From Rhizobium sp. NZLR1 (GTDB lineage: Bacteria > Pseudomonadota > Alphaproteobacteria > Rhizobiales > Rhizobiaceae): DNA of 64,000 bases. A program made the translations under genes and the position numbers. Below, in pieces: positions 26,263-33,344 of the stretch (positions are counted from its first letter, which is position 1; every line of letters starts with the position of its first letter). The notes below the pieces were generated by a model that was not told where the DNA came from, ran no database searches, and was given only the letters and a program-made list of their open reading frames with translations. Location of the stretch: the NCBI RefSeq assembly GCF_017357385.1, contig NZ_CP071632.1, forward strand, positions 3,801,501 to 3,865,500. Direction: 5' to 3'.

Positions 26263-27159
26263 TCAGGCCGCCGTCCCGCGCAGGGCGCCATGCACCGATT
26301 GCAGCACGAGTTCGGCAAGCCGGGCCGCAGCCGGTTGCGGTTCGGCTTCGGCCCGATGCAGGACCAGACCGAGCTTTGGCAAATCAGGCAGGCCGATCGT
26401 CTCCGGCGCCAGCGGTCGGACCTTTGCCGGCAGGCCGATCGGTGTACGGATGGTGATGCCGAGGCCCGCCGCCGCCGCTGCCCAGAGACCGCCGAGGCTG
26501 GGGCTGACAAAGGCGAGACGCCAGGAAATGCCCGCCTCGTCAAGTGCCCGGGTCGCTGCACTTCGCAACAGGCACGGCGCCTCCAGCGAAGCGAGCGGCA
26601 TCGGCTCACCGCTTGCCGCATGCCAGCCCGGGGCTCCCTCGACCGGTCCAATCCAACGCATCGGCACCTCGCCAATCTGCTCGCAATGCGAAGTCCGTGT
26701 GCCATCGCTCCAGGCAAGCGCCAGATCGAGCTTGCCTGAGGTGACGCGCTCGAGCAGTTCGGCATTGCGCACCACCCGCGCTTCGATGCGGACCTTCGGA
26801 TGGGCACGCGCGAAGCGGCCGAGCACCTCCGGCAGCAGGTTTTCGCCAAAATCCTCCTGCAGGCCGAGCCGCACCCAGCCCTCCAGCTCGACGCTGTGCA
26901 CGGCCGCAGCCGCCTCGTCGTTGAGTTCCAGCAGCCGCCTGGCATAACCGAGCATCGTCTCGCCGGCGTCGGTCAGCGCCAGGCCGCGCCCCACCTTGCG
27001 GAAGATCGGCGTGCCGGCCTGCTCCTCCAGCTTCTTCAGCTGCGCGCTGACCGCCGAGGTGGAACGCCCGAGCCTTTCGGCCGCCTTGGCGAAATTGCCG
27101 AGCTCCATACCGGTCGAAAAGGTACGGAGCACATCGAGATCGAAAATTGTCCGCCGCAT
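26263..27159 (-). CDS. LysR-family transcription regulator
   Basis: A 298-aa LysR-type regulator. The N-terminal helix-turn-helix is FAKAAERLGRSTSAVSAQLK and the linker GTPIFRKVGRGLALTDAG; the remainder is a periplasmic-binding-protein-like effector domain. The start at 27159 is the first Met before the canonical FDLDVLRTF; a much longer open frame upstream is antisense to the tautomerase gene and is not coding. It is divergent from a tautomerase/cupin/DUF4865 operon and convergent with the AraC-type gene. Effector unknown. Confidence 0.93.
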   Translation of the reverse strand: MRRTIFDLDVLRTFSTGMELGNFAKAAERLGRSTSAVSAQLKKLEEQAGTPIFRKVGRGLALTDAGETMLGYARRLLELNDEAAAAVHSVELEGWVRLGLQEDFGENLLPEVLGRFARAHPKVRIEARVVRNAELLERVTSGKLDLALAWSDGTRTSHCEQIGEVPMRWIGPVEGAPGWHAASGEPMPLASLEAPCLLRSAATRALDEAGISWRLAFVSPSLGGLWAAAAAGLGITIRTPIGLPAKVRPLAPETIGLPDLPKLGLVLHRAEAEPQPAAARLAELVLQSVHGALRGTAA

Positions 27160-27172
27160 TCTATAATCCCAT

Positions 27173-27216
27173 TTTTCAGGATCATCGATCCATAACTTTC
27201 TGATTTTCAGCATCAT
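27173..27216 (+). promoter_or_regulatory. Direct repeat TTTTCAG(G/C)ATCAT upstream of tautomerase operon
   Basis: TTTTCAGGATCAT (27173-27185) and TTTTCAGCATCAT (27204-27216) match at 12 of 13 bases and are 31 bp apart, about three helical turns. A palindrome GGATCATCGATCC overlaps the first. The site lies between the LysR gene and the operon and fits LysR binding. Confidence 0.5.
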
Positions 27217-27276
27217 TGTGCTGTGCGATGGTTCTGCTGTCAAGGCCGACGAACGGCCTGAACCATGGAGATCCAG

Positions 27277-27696
27277 ATGCCCTTCGTTCGAATTTCGCTT
27301 CGCAAAGGCAAGTCGTCGGACTATCTCGCCGCACTGGCCGACAACATCCAGCGTGCCTTGGTCGAGACCTTCGACGTGCCCGAAAACGACCGCTTCCAGG
27401 CCATCCATCAGCATGATGAGAACGAGCTGATCTTCGACCGCAGCTACCTCGCCGGTCCCCGCTCCGACGATTTCGTCTACATCTCGATCACGATCGGCAG
27501 ACCCCGGACAGCCGAGATGAAGGCTGCGCTCTATCGGCGGCTCGGCGAACTTCTGGCGCAATCGCCGGGCCTCCGGCCCGAGGATGTGATGATCGTCATC
27601 AGCACCAGCGCACCGGATGATTGGTCCTTCGGCAACGGCATCGCCCAGATGGCCGATCCCGACTGGCGGCTGCGGACGGTCGGAGGCCGGCAATGA
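27277..27696 (+). CDS. Tautomerase-family protein
   Basis: A 139-aa protein of the 4-oxalocrotonate tautomerase/MIF superfamily in its longer form. The start at 27277 is chosen because it gives Met-Pro at the N-terminus (MPFVRISLRKGKS); Pro1 is the catalytic base in this superfamily. A start four codons earlier would block that proline. The next segment DNIQRALVETFDVPENDRF and QHDENELIFDRSYL are typical of the YusQ-like group. First gene of an operon with cupin and DUF4865 genes. Confidence 0.88.
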   Translation: MPFVRISLRKGKSSDYLAALADNIQRALVETFDVPENDRFQAIHQHDENELIFDRSYLAGPRSDDFVYISITIGRPRTAEMKAALYRRLGELLAQSPGLRPEDVMIVISTSAPDDWSFGNGIAQMADPDWRLRTVGGRQ

Positions 27697-28097
27697 CCAC
27701 GTTGAACCCGAAGACGATGACCATCAGGCGCCCCGGCAGGGCGGTGCGCTCGCCGGAAGGCGTTGCAACGGCGCCTTTCTGGGTCGAAATGTTGCTCGAA
27801 GGCGGGGCCGACGGTGAGAACACCGCAATGCGCGCGACACTCGATCCCGGCACTATCACACGCTGGCATACGCACCCCAAGGGCCAGTTGCTCTACGTGC
27901 TTTCGGGTCATGGGCTGGCACAGAGCAAGGGTGGTCCCGTCGAGAAACTGCGCGCCGGCGACGCCGTCTGGTTTGCCCCCGGCGAGCGCCACTGGCATGG
28001 CGCAGCCGATGACAGTCCTTTCAGCTATATCAGCATCCAGCCGGCCGAAAACGGCAGCATCGTCGAATGGCTGCAGCCGGTGGAGGCACGGTCATGA
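27693..28097 (+). CDS. Small cupin-domain protein
   Basis: A 134-aa single-domain cupin with the first metal-binding motif TRWHTHPKGQLLYVLSG and the second AGDAVWFAPGERHWHG. The three His and the Glu/Gln pattern suggest a metal site, so it may be an enzyme (dioxygenase or isomerase) or a binding protein. Its ATG overlaps the tautomerase stop by 4 bp and its stop overlaps the next gene by 4 bp, so all three are surely one operon. Confidence 0.9.
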   Translation: MTTLNPKTMTIRRPGRAVRSPEGVATAPFWVEMLLEGGADGENTAMRATLDPGTITRWHTHPKGQLLYVLSGHGLAQSKGGPVEKLRAGDAVWFAPGERHWHGAADDSPFSYISIQPAENGSIVEWLQPVEARS

Positions 28098-28651
28098 TCG
28101 CCATGCAGTACAGCTTCACGCTGCCGGCCGATTACGACATGTCGATCATCGACCATCGTATCCGCGACAAAGGTCCGCTGCTCGACGGCTTTCCCAATCT
28201 CGGCTTCAAGGCCTATCTCAGGGCCCTTAAGGGCGAATTCGGCAGCCGCGACAATCTCTATGCGCCCTTCTATCTCTGGCAAGAGCCGGAAGGGGCAAGC
28301 GACTTCCTCTGCGGCCCGGCTTTCCAAACACTCACCGGCGCCTTCGGCTGGCCGCAGGTGAGGACCTGGATCGTCTGGCAGGCAGAAATCTCGCCCGACA
28401 TCGCCGCGGCCAGATTTGCCACGCGCGATATACTGCATATCGAGCCCTACGCTCCGCTTGCCGAAATCCGCCGTGCCGACAGCGCGGAGGCTGCAGCCGA
28501 CGTCGTGACCGGCGGCGCACTCGCCTCGGTCTCCGGCTTCGAACCGACGACATGGACGCGGGTGCGCTTCAGGCTATGGCGAGAAATTCCTGAAATTGAC
28601 GCGCACACGCAGGCCTATCGCGTCGGTCACCTGTCGCTGGCTCGAGCATGA
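28094..28651 (+). CDS. DUF4865 family protein
   Basis: A 185-aa soluble protein that I recognise as DUF4865: MIAMQYSFTLPADYDMSIID, PFYLWQEPEGASDFLCGPAF, and WPQVRTWIVW. No catalytic residue is known for the family. The start overlaps the cupin stop by 4 bp. Family members tend to accompany tautomerases and LysR regulators, as here, which suggests one small-molecule pathway, but the substrate is not known. Confidence 0.8.
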   Translation: MIAMQYSFTLPADYDMSIIDHRIRDKGPLLDGFPNLGFKAYLRALKGEFGSRDNLYAPFYLWQEPEGASDFLCGPAFQTLTGAFGWPQVRTWIVWQAEISPDIAAARFATRDILHIEPYAPLAEIRRADSAEAAADVVTGGALASVSGFEPTTWTRVRFRLWREIPEIDAHTQAYRVGHLSLARA

Positions 28652-28653
28652 GT

Positions 28654-29289
28654 TCAAGCAATTGCCCGGCGATAAAAGGCGAGCGAGCCGGCAAGCGCCA
28701 ACAGCGCGCCGCCGCAAGCCCGTTCCAACCATAGGGCGCCTGAGGTTTTCAGGAAACGCACCGCCCGCGAGCCGAAAAAGGCGTAGCCGAACATGATGAG
28801 AAAATCGAGTGCGGCAAAGGTGAGCGCGAGCAGCGCATATTGCGTTGCCTGTGGCAGGGAGGGATTGATGAACTGCGGCAGGAAGGCCGAGAAGAACAAA
28901 TAGCCCTTCGGATTGGTCGCCGCGACCATGAAGCTCTTCAGTCCGATCGAGAAGGGAGATATAGCCCCCGAAGACGCCCCGGATTTCAGCGCCGCATCGA
29001 TCGTGCCCTTCGAGCGCAGCAGCATGATGCCGAGAAAGGCGAGATAGGCAGCACCCGCCCATTTCAGCATTGAAAACCAGAATTCCGATGCCGCCAGCAA
29101 GGCGCCGAGGCCGATCGCGACGGCGCCGATCAGCACGAAATCGGAAAGCACCGCGCCGATCATGCCGGCAATCGCCCGGCGCAGGCCATGCCTCGAACCA
29201 TTGGTCAGCGCCAGCAGCACCGTCGGCCCCGGTGTGGCGATGCCGACAAAGGAAACGGCTGCAAAAGCCAGAAGCGTGACGATATCCAT
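28654..29289 (-). CDS. LysE/RhtB-family exporter
   Basis: A 211-aa inner-membrane exporter of the LysE/RhtB family, with five to six transmembrane segments. The signature GIATPGPTVLLALTNGSRHG near the N-terminus and NPKGYLFFSAFLPQF are typical. Such proteins excrete amino acids or homoserine lactone-like compounds. I start at 29289 because the upstream frame lacks a hydrophobic start. It ends two bases past the DUF4865 stop, so the two genes are convergent and tightly packed. Confidence 0.92.
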   Translation of the reverse strand: MDIVTLLAFAAVSFVGIATPGPTVLLALTNGSRHGLRRAIAGMIGAVLSDFVLIGAVAIGLGALLAASEFWFSMLKWAGAAYLAFLGIMLLRSKGTIDAALKSGASSGAISPFSIGLKSFMVAATNPKGYLFFSAFLPQFINPSLPQATQYALLALTFAALDFLIMFGYAFFGSRAVRFLKTSGALWLERACGGALLALAGSLAFYRRAIA

Positions 29290-29358
29290 GATGATCCCTC
29301 CCAATCGAGGATCGAAACTTGCACGCACAGCAGCGCTTAGCAATGCTGTCCTGTCAAA

Positions 29359-29393
29359 GAAAAAGCCCGCCGCCTCCTGAGGCAGCGGGCTTT
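29359..29393 (-). terminator. Terminator of the pyruvate kinase transcript
   Basis: Arms AAAGCCCGC (29362-29370) and GCGGGCTTT (29385-29393) plus an inner GCCT/AGGC pair form a long stem. Read on the minus strand it ends in a T-run, 18 bases beyond the pyk stop. On the plus strand it also ends in TTT. Confidence 0.85.
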
Positions 29394-29410
29394 CAAACGG
29401 ACCGATCGGA

Positions 29411-30853
29411 TCAGATGCCGCTTTGGCCGTCGGAGCCGATATAGGCGATGCGGATCATATTGGTGGCGCCGGGCGTGCCGAGCGGCACGCCGGCCGAGAT
29501 GATGATGCGGTCGCCCGGCTTGCCGAAACCTTCGTCGGCGACGATGCGGCAGGCGCGGTTGACCATGTCGTCGAGATCGGTCGCGTCATGGGTGACGACG
29601 CAATGCAGGCCCCAGACGACGGCAAGGCGGCGTGCCGTCTTGATGATCGGCGACAGTGCCAGGATCGGCACCTGCGGCCGCTCGCGCGAGGCGCGAAGGC
29701 CCGTCGTGCCCGACGAGGTGTAACAGACAATCGCCGACAGCTTCAGCGTCTCGGCGATCTGACGGGCAGCAAGCGAGATCGCATCGGCGCCGGTCGCTTC
29801 GGGCTGGGCACGCTGGGCGTAGATGATGCCGGGATAATGCGGCTCGCGCTCGATGGCGGTGGCAATCGACGCCATGGTCGAGACGGCCTCGACCGGATAA
29901 TCGCCGGAAGCGGATTCGGCCGAGAGCATGACGGCATCCGCACCTTCGAAGACGGCGGTTGCGACGTCGGAAACTTCGGCGCGCGTCGGCACCGGCGAGG
30001 AGATCATCGATTCCAGCATCTGCGTGGCGACGACCACCGGCTTACCCGAACGGCGGCAGGCGCGGATCAGCTGCTTCTGGATACCGGGAACCGATTCGAG
30101 CGGCATTTCGACCCCGAGATCGCCGCGGGCGACCATCAACGCGTCGGAAAGCTCGATGATTTCCTCGATACGCTCGAGCGCCTGCGGCTTTTCGATCTTC
30201 GACATCAGGCCGACACGGCCACGGGCGATCTTGCGCACTTCGGCAAGGTCATCGGGACGCTGGACGAAGGACAGCGCCACCCAATCGACATCGTCGGTGG
30301 CGAGCACGGCGTCGAGGTCGGCGCGGTCCTTGTCTGTCAGTGCGCCGACGCCGAGCAGCGTGTCGGGAAGGCTGACGCCCTTGCGGTCGGAGATGCGCGT
30401 GCCCGAAATAACAGTGGTGACGATGCTCTTGCCGTCGCATTTTTCGGCGCGGAGCGCGAGCTTGCCGTCATCGATCAACAGGCGGTGGCCGGGCTGCACC
30501 GATTCCAGGATCTCGGGATGCGGCAGAAAGACGCGGTTCTGATCACCGAGCGCTTCGTTGTTGTCGAGCGTGAAGGTTTGGCCGGGCTTCAGGTCGACCT
30601 TGCTGTCGACGAACTTGCCGACACGCAGTTTCGGTCCCTGCAGGTCAGCGAGAATGCCGATCGGCCGGCCGCAGCGCGCTTCAACCGAGCGGATGCGCTG
30701 GATCAGCGTACGCATCAGGTCGTGGCTTGCATGGCTCATGTTGATGCGGAAGACATCGGCACCGGCCTGGTGCAGCTTCTCGATCATCGATTCCTCGGCG
30801 GAGGCAGGCCCGAGGGTGGCGAGGATTTTAATTTTGCGATTACGCTTCATCAA
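29411..30853 (-). CDS. pyk: Pyruvate kinase
   Basis: Catalyses phosphoenolpyruvate plus ADP to pyruvate plus ATP, the last step of glycolysis. The 480-aa protein has the N-terminal signature RKIKILATLGPAS and the PEP/Mg loop MARGDLGVEMP, the K in ADVMLSAESASGDYPVEAV region, and a C-terminal allosteric domain with CYTSSGTTGLRASRERP. It starts with a double Met; the first ATG overlaps the upstream DUF1036 gene by 4 bp. A strong terminator follows. Confidence 0.97.
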   Translation of the reverse strand: MMKRNRKIKILATLGPASAEESMIEKLHQAGADVFRINMSHASHDLMRTLIQRIRSVEARCGRPIGILADLQGPKLRVGKFVDSKVDLKPGQTFTLDNNEALGDQNRVFLPHPEILESVQPGHRLLIDDGKLALRAEKCDGKSIVTTVISGTRISDRKGVSLPDTLLGVGALTDKDRADLDAVLATDDVDWVALSFVQRPDDLAEVRKIARGRVGLMSKIEKPQALERIEEIIELSDALMVARGDLGVEMPLESVPGIQKQLIRACRRSGKPVVVATQMLESMISSPVPTRAEVSDVATAVFEGADAVMLSAESASGDYPVEAVSTMASIATAIEREPHYPGIIYAQRAQPEATGADAISLAARQIAETLKLSAIVCYTSSGTTGLRASRERPQVPILALSPIIKTARRLAVVWGLHCVVTHDATDLDDMVNRACRIVADEGFGKPGDRIIISAGVPLGTPGATNMIRIAYIGSDGQSGI

Positions 30854-31335
30854 TTCTGGCTTTCTTGCGTCCCTGGGGTGTCGGAGAGTTGGACCATCCA
30901 GCTACCCTGGCGGCCCGTATCATATTCCTTGAATCCCATCTTCTGGTAACCGCGGGCATAACAATCCTGCACACCCGTAATCTTGAACTCGTTTTCCGCC
31001 ACGCACATCTGCACGTCGCCCGTCCATCGTCCTCCCCGGGCGGCGTCCTCTGCGTAGAGGTAATAATAACGCGACTGCAATTCTCCCTCGATCAACGTGG
31101 CGCAGGTCGTTGCCGGCACCTGCCACCAGCCCTCGGTCATCCAGCCATCCTTGGCCCGGTAGCCGATCGCGACGCCGACGAGATTTTGCGTTCCGTTGCA
31201 GACGCGAAAATCGGCGCGTGCGGCATCTGCGATGAAAAACGGCATGATGGCTGCAAGAGCGAACAGAGCGAGACGGACCAGCGGTCCGGACCGCGTGAGG
31301 AAACTTGGCGCGGCTTGGATCAACACGGCTCCCAA
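30850..31335 (-). CDS. Exported DUF1036 protein
   Basis: A 161-aa protein with an N-terminal hydrophobic segment (LVRLALFALAAIMPFFIADA, ending ARA) and a DUF1036 domain marked by FRVCNGTQNLVGVAIGYRAK, GWWQVPATTCATLIEGEL and FKITGVQDCYARGYQKMGF. Four cysteines (in VCNG, TTCATL, MCVAEN and DCYARG) could form disulfides in the periplasm. It overlaps pyk by 4 bp and is therefore co-transcribed with a cytoplasmic glycolytic enzyme. Function unknown. Confidence 0.88.
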   Translation of the reverse strand: MGAVLIQAAPSFLTRSGPLVRLALFALAAIMPFFIADAARADFRVCNGTQNLVGVAIGYRAKDGWMTEGWWQVPATTCATLIEGELQSRYYYLYAEDAARGGRWTGDVQMCVAENEFKITGVQDCYARGYQKMGFKEYDTGRQGSWMVQLSDTPGTQESQN

Positions 31336-31536
31336 ATAGCTCCACGGTTATTCGTATCGGTGTCTTCTTGCGCCGCCGTCAAGCGAAAGTCAACGCAATG
31401 CTAATCGATTATATTTCCTTTCACAAACCACCCGTCGAGGGTCCGGCTCAACCGCTGTCCGCCTGCGGCGCTTGAACGTGGCGCAGACGCATGCGATCAC
31501 TGCCACCGACTGCGCAATGACAAACGGCAATTCCTG

Positions 31537-32325
31537 ATGGACGACTTCCAATCCTTCGAAATCCTACCCGGCAAACATGACAAAGGCATGGTGATCCTCG
31601 CAGATCACGCGATGAACCGCCTTCCGGCGCGATATGGTCGGCTCGGCCTGCCCGACGCCGCCTTCGGCCGCCACATCGCCTATGACATCGGCATTGAGGG
31701 GCTGACGCGGCAGCTTTCGGCGAGGCTCGGCGTGCCCGCGGTACTCGGCGGCTTTTCGCGCCTGCTGATCGACCCGAACCGCGGCGAAGACGATCCCACC
31801 TTGATCATGAAGATCTCCGACGGCGCCGTCATAACAGGCAATCATCCGATCACGCCGCAGGAGTGGAATGCCCGCATCGAAACCTTTCATCGCCCCTATC
31901 ACGGCGCCGTGGCCGCAACGATCGACAAGGTGGCGAATGCCACCGGCAGGGCGCCGCTGGTGCTGTCGCTGCACTCCTTCACCCCGGCCTGGAAGGGCAT
32001 TCCCCGCCCCTGGCACGCCGCCGTGCTTTGGGATAGCGACCACCGCGCCGTCGGCCCGCTGCTCCAGAGGTTGCGCGCCGATCCCGATCTTGTCGTCGGC
32101 GATAACGAACCCTATGACGGCGCGCTGAAGGGCGATACCATGTACCAGCATTGCATGATCACCGGCATTCCGCACGCGCTGCTCGAGGTGCGCCAGGACC
32201 TGATCGCAGACGAGGCCGGAATATCGGCATGGGCCGAACGCCTGGCGCCGATCTTTGCGGCGATGAATGCCGATCCGGCCCTGCACGAATACGACGTCCA
32301 CCTGTCGCGCACAGGTCCCTATTGA
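31537..32325 (+). CDS. N-formylglutamate amidohydrolase family protein
   Basis: A 262-aa metallohydrolase of the N-formylglutamate amidohydrolase family, which releases formate from N-formyl-L-glutamate in the five-step histidine pathway. Motifs are MVILADHAMNRLP, YDIGIEGLTRQLSARLG, GFSRLLIDPNR and LSLHSFTPAWKG. No hut genes adjoin it; it precedes the DUF1244 and GapR genes on the same strand, so another physiological substrate is possible. Confidence 0.88.
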   Translation: MDDFQSFEILPGKHDKGMVILADHAMNRLPARYGRLGLPDAAFGRHIAYDIGIEGLTRQLSARLGVPAVLGGFSRLLIDPNRGEDDPTLIMKISDGAVITGNHPITPQEWNARIETFHRPYHGAVAATIDKVANATGRAPLVLSLHSFTPAWKGIPRPWHAAVLWDSDHRAVGPLLQRLRADPDLVVGDNEPYDGALKGDTMYQHCMITGIPHALLEVRQDLIADEAGISAWAERLAPIFAAMNADPALHEYDVHLSRTGPY

Positions 32326-32368
32326 GTGAAAGGCCCCCGAAGGCCCCTGGTGAAGAAAGGAAAGCGAG

Positions 32369-32674
32369 ATGACCGCGCTCAGCAAAACACAGCAGACCGA
32401 ATTCGAGGCCGCAGCCTTCCGCCGCCTCCTCGCACATCTTCGCGAGCGCAACGACGTTCAGAACATCGACCTGATGAACCTGGCCGGCTTTTGCCGCAAC
32501 TGCCTGTCGAACTGGTATCGCGAAGCCGCCGAGGCTGAGGGTGTCCCAATTACCCGGGACGAATCGCGCGAGATGGTCTATGGCATGCCGTATGAAGACT
32601 GGAAGAATCTTCACCAGAACGAGGCCTCGCCTGTGCAAAAGGCTGCTTTTGAACTGAACAACCCACACAAATAG
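32369..32674 (+). CDS. DUF1244 protein
   Basis: A 101-aa protein of the DUF1244 family. Marks are FRRLLAHLRERNDVQNIDLM, NLAGFCRNCLSNWYREAAEA with the conserved Cys-x2-Cys, and MVYGMPYEDWK. Family members are found widely in alphaproteobacteria and their function is unknown to me. It lies 43 bp after the N-formylglutamate amidohydrolase gene, 91 bp before gapR. Confidence 0.88.
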   Translation: MTALSKTQQTEFEAAAFRRLLAHLRERNDVQNIDLMNLAGFCRNCLSNWYREAAEAEGVPITRDESREMVYGMPYEDWKNLHQNEASPVQKAAFELNNPHK

Positions 32675-32765
32675 CTTGGCTTGCCGACAACAGGCTTGAC
32701 CGTGACGCCGCTTCGCGGCAGTCACGTGCATCCAAATTGATCACCCGAAAAATCAGGAGAACACG

Positions 32766-33029
32766 ATGTCTGATGCTCATGGCGTCGCCCGCGATCAGCT
32801 TCGCGCTTTCATCGAGCGCATTGAACGGCTGGAAGAAGAAAAGAAGACCATCGCCGACGATATCAAGGACGTCTATGGCGAAGCCAAGGGAACCGGCTTC
32901 GATACCAAGATCCTGAAGAAGGTCGTGGCGCTGCGCAAGAAGGACGAGCAGGAGCGCATGGAGGAGGAAGCCATCCTCGACACCTACCTGCTCGCGCTCG
33001 GTATGATCGAGTCGCCGCCGGAAGGCTGA
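32766..33029 (+). CDS. gapR: GapR-like nucleoid protein (DUF2312)
   Basis: An 87-aa DUF2312 (UPF0335) protein: [60 protein letters not shown]. In Caulobacter this family is GapR, an essential DNA-binding protein that prefers overtwisted AT-rich DNA ahead of replication and transcription machinery. Residue identity over the entire length makes the family call secure; the same role here is inferred. A good ribosome site (CAGGAGAA) precedes the start and a hairpin terminator follows. Confidence 0.92.
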   Translation: MSDAHGVARDQLRAFIERIERLEEEKKTIADDIKDVYGEAKGTGFDTKILKKVVALRKKDEQERMEEEAILDTYLLALGMIESPPEG

Positions 33030-33054
33030 TCCGCCGCGCATCGCGGATGCCGAC

Positions 33055-33083
33055 AAGCCGCCGGGCCTTCCGGCGGCTTTTCT
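33055..33083 (+). terminator. gapR terminator
   Basis: A perfect 10-bp stem AAGCCGCCGG/CCGGCGGCTT (33055-33064 and 33070-33079) with a 5-base loop, followed by TTTCTTTT. Confidence 0.88.
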
Positions 33084-33090
33084 TTTGCCC

Positions 33091-33200
33091 AATGCAGGTC
33101 GCCCGGAAGTGTGCAGCGGTTCCGGGATAACGACATGCATAAAACAAAGGACTAAAGCGCGTCGCATGAATCAAGCTTGATGCGACGCGCTTTAGAACAG
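33091..33200 (+). repeat. RIME-like two-palindrome repeat, complete copy
   Basis: The first palindrome runs from AATGCAGGTCGCCCGGAAG to TTCCGGGATAACGACATGCAT; after AAAACAAAGGA comes a second, CTAAAGCGCGTCGCAT with its complement ATGCGACGCGCTTTAG around the loop GAATCAAGCTTG. Total length about 110 bp. Confidence 0.85.
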
Positions 33201-33292
33201 GATGTCATAAGAAAACCGCTCACACTTTCGGCATCACGCCCTGAAACACACTTGGCTAAATGGTCACCTCGCCTCGGTCGAAGCGGACAAAG

Positions 33293-33323
33293 AAAAACCG
33301 CCGGAATCGCTCCGACGGTTTTC
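33293..33323 (-). terminator. Terminator of the DUF882 gene
   Basis: On the minus strand AAAACCGTCGGA pairs with TTCCGGCGGTTTTT around GCGA, with one G-T pair, and ends in a T-run, about 20 bases after the stop codon. Confidence 0.8.
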
Positions 33324-33344
33324 GATATTTCATGATCGGCCGGC

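Larger units (their letters stand above)
33030..33344. other. Gene-free region between gapR and the DUF882 gene
   Basis: About 315 bp between convergent genes. It holds the gapR terminator (33055-33083), a complete RIME-like repeat (33091-33200) and the terminator of the DUF882 gene (33293-33323). No coding frame is supported. Confidence 0.85.

Noticed and set aside
27160..27693. Long upstream extension of the LysR frame
   Set aside because: It is antisense to the tautomerase gene; the LysR family N-terminus begins at 27159.
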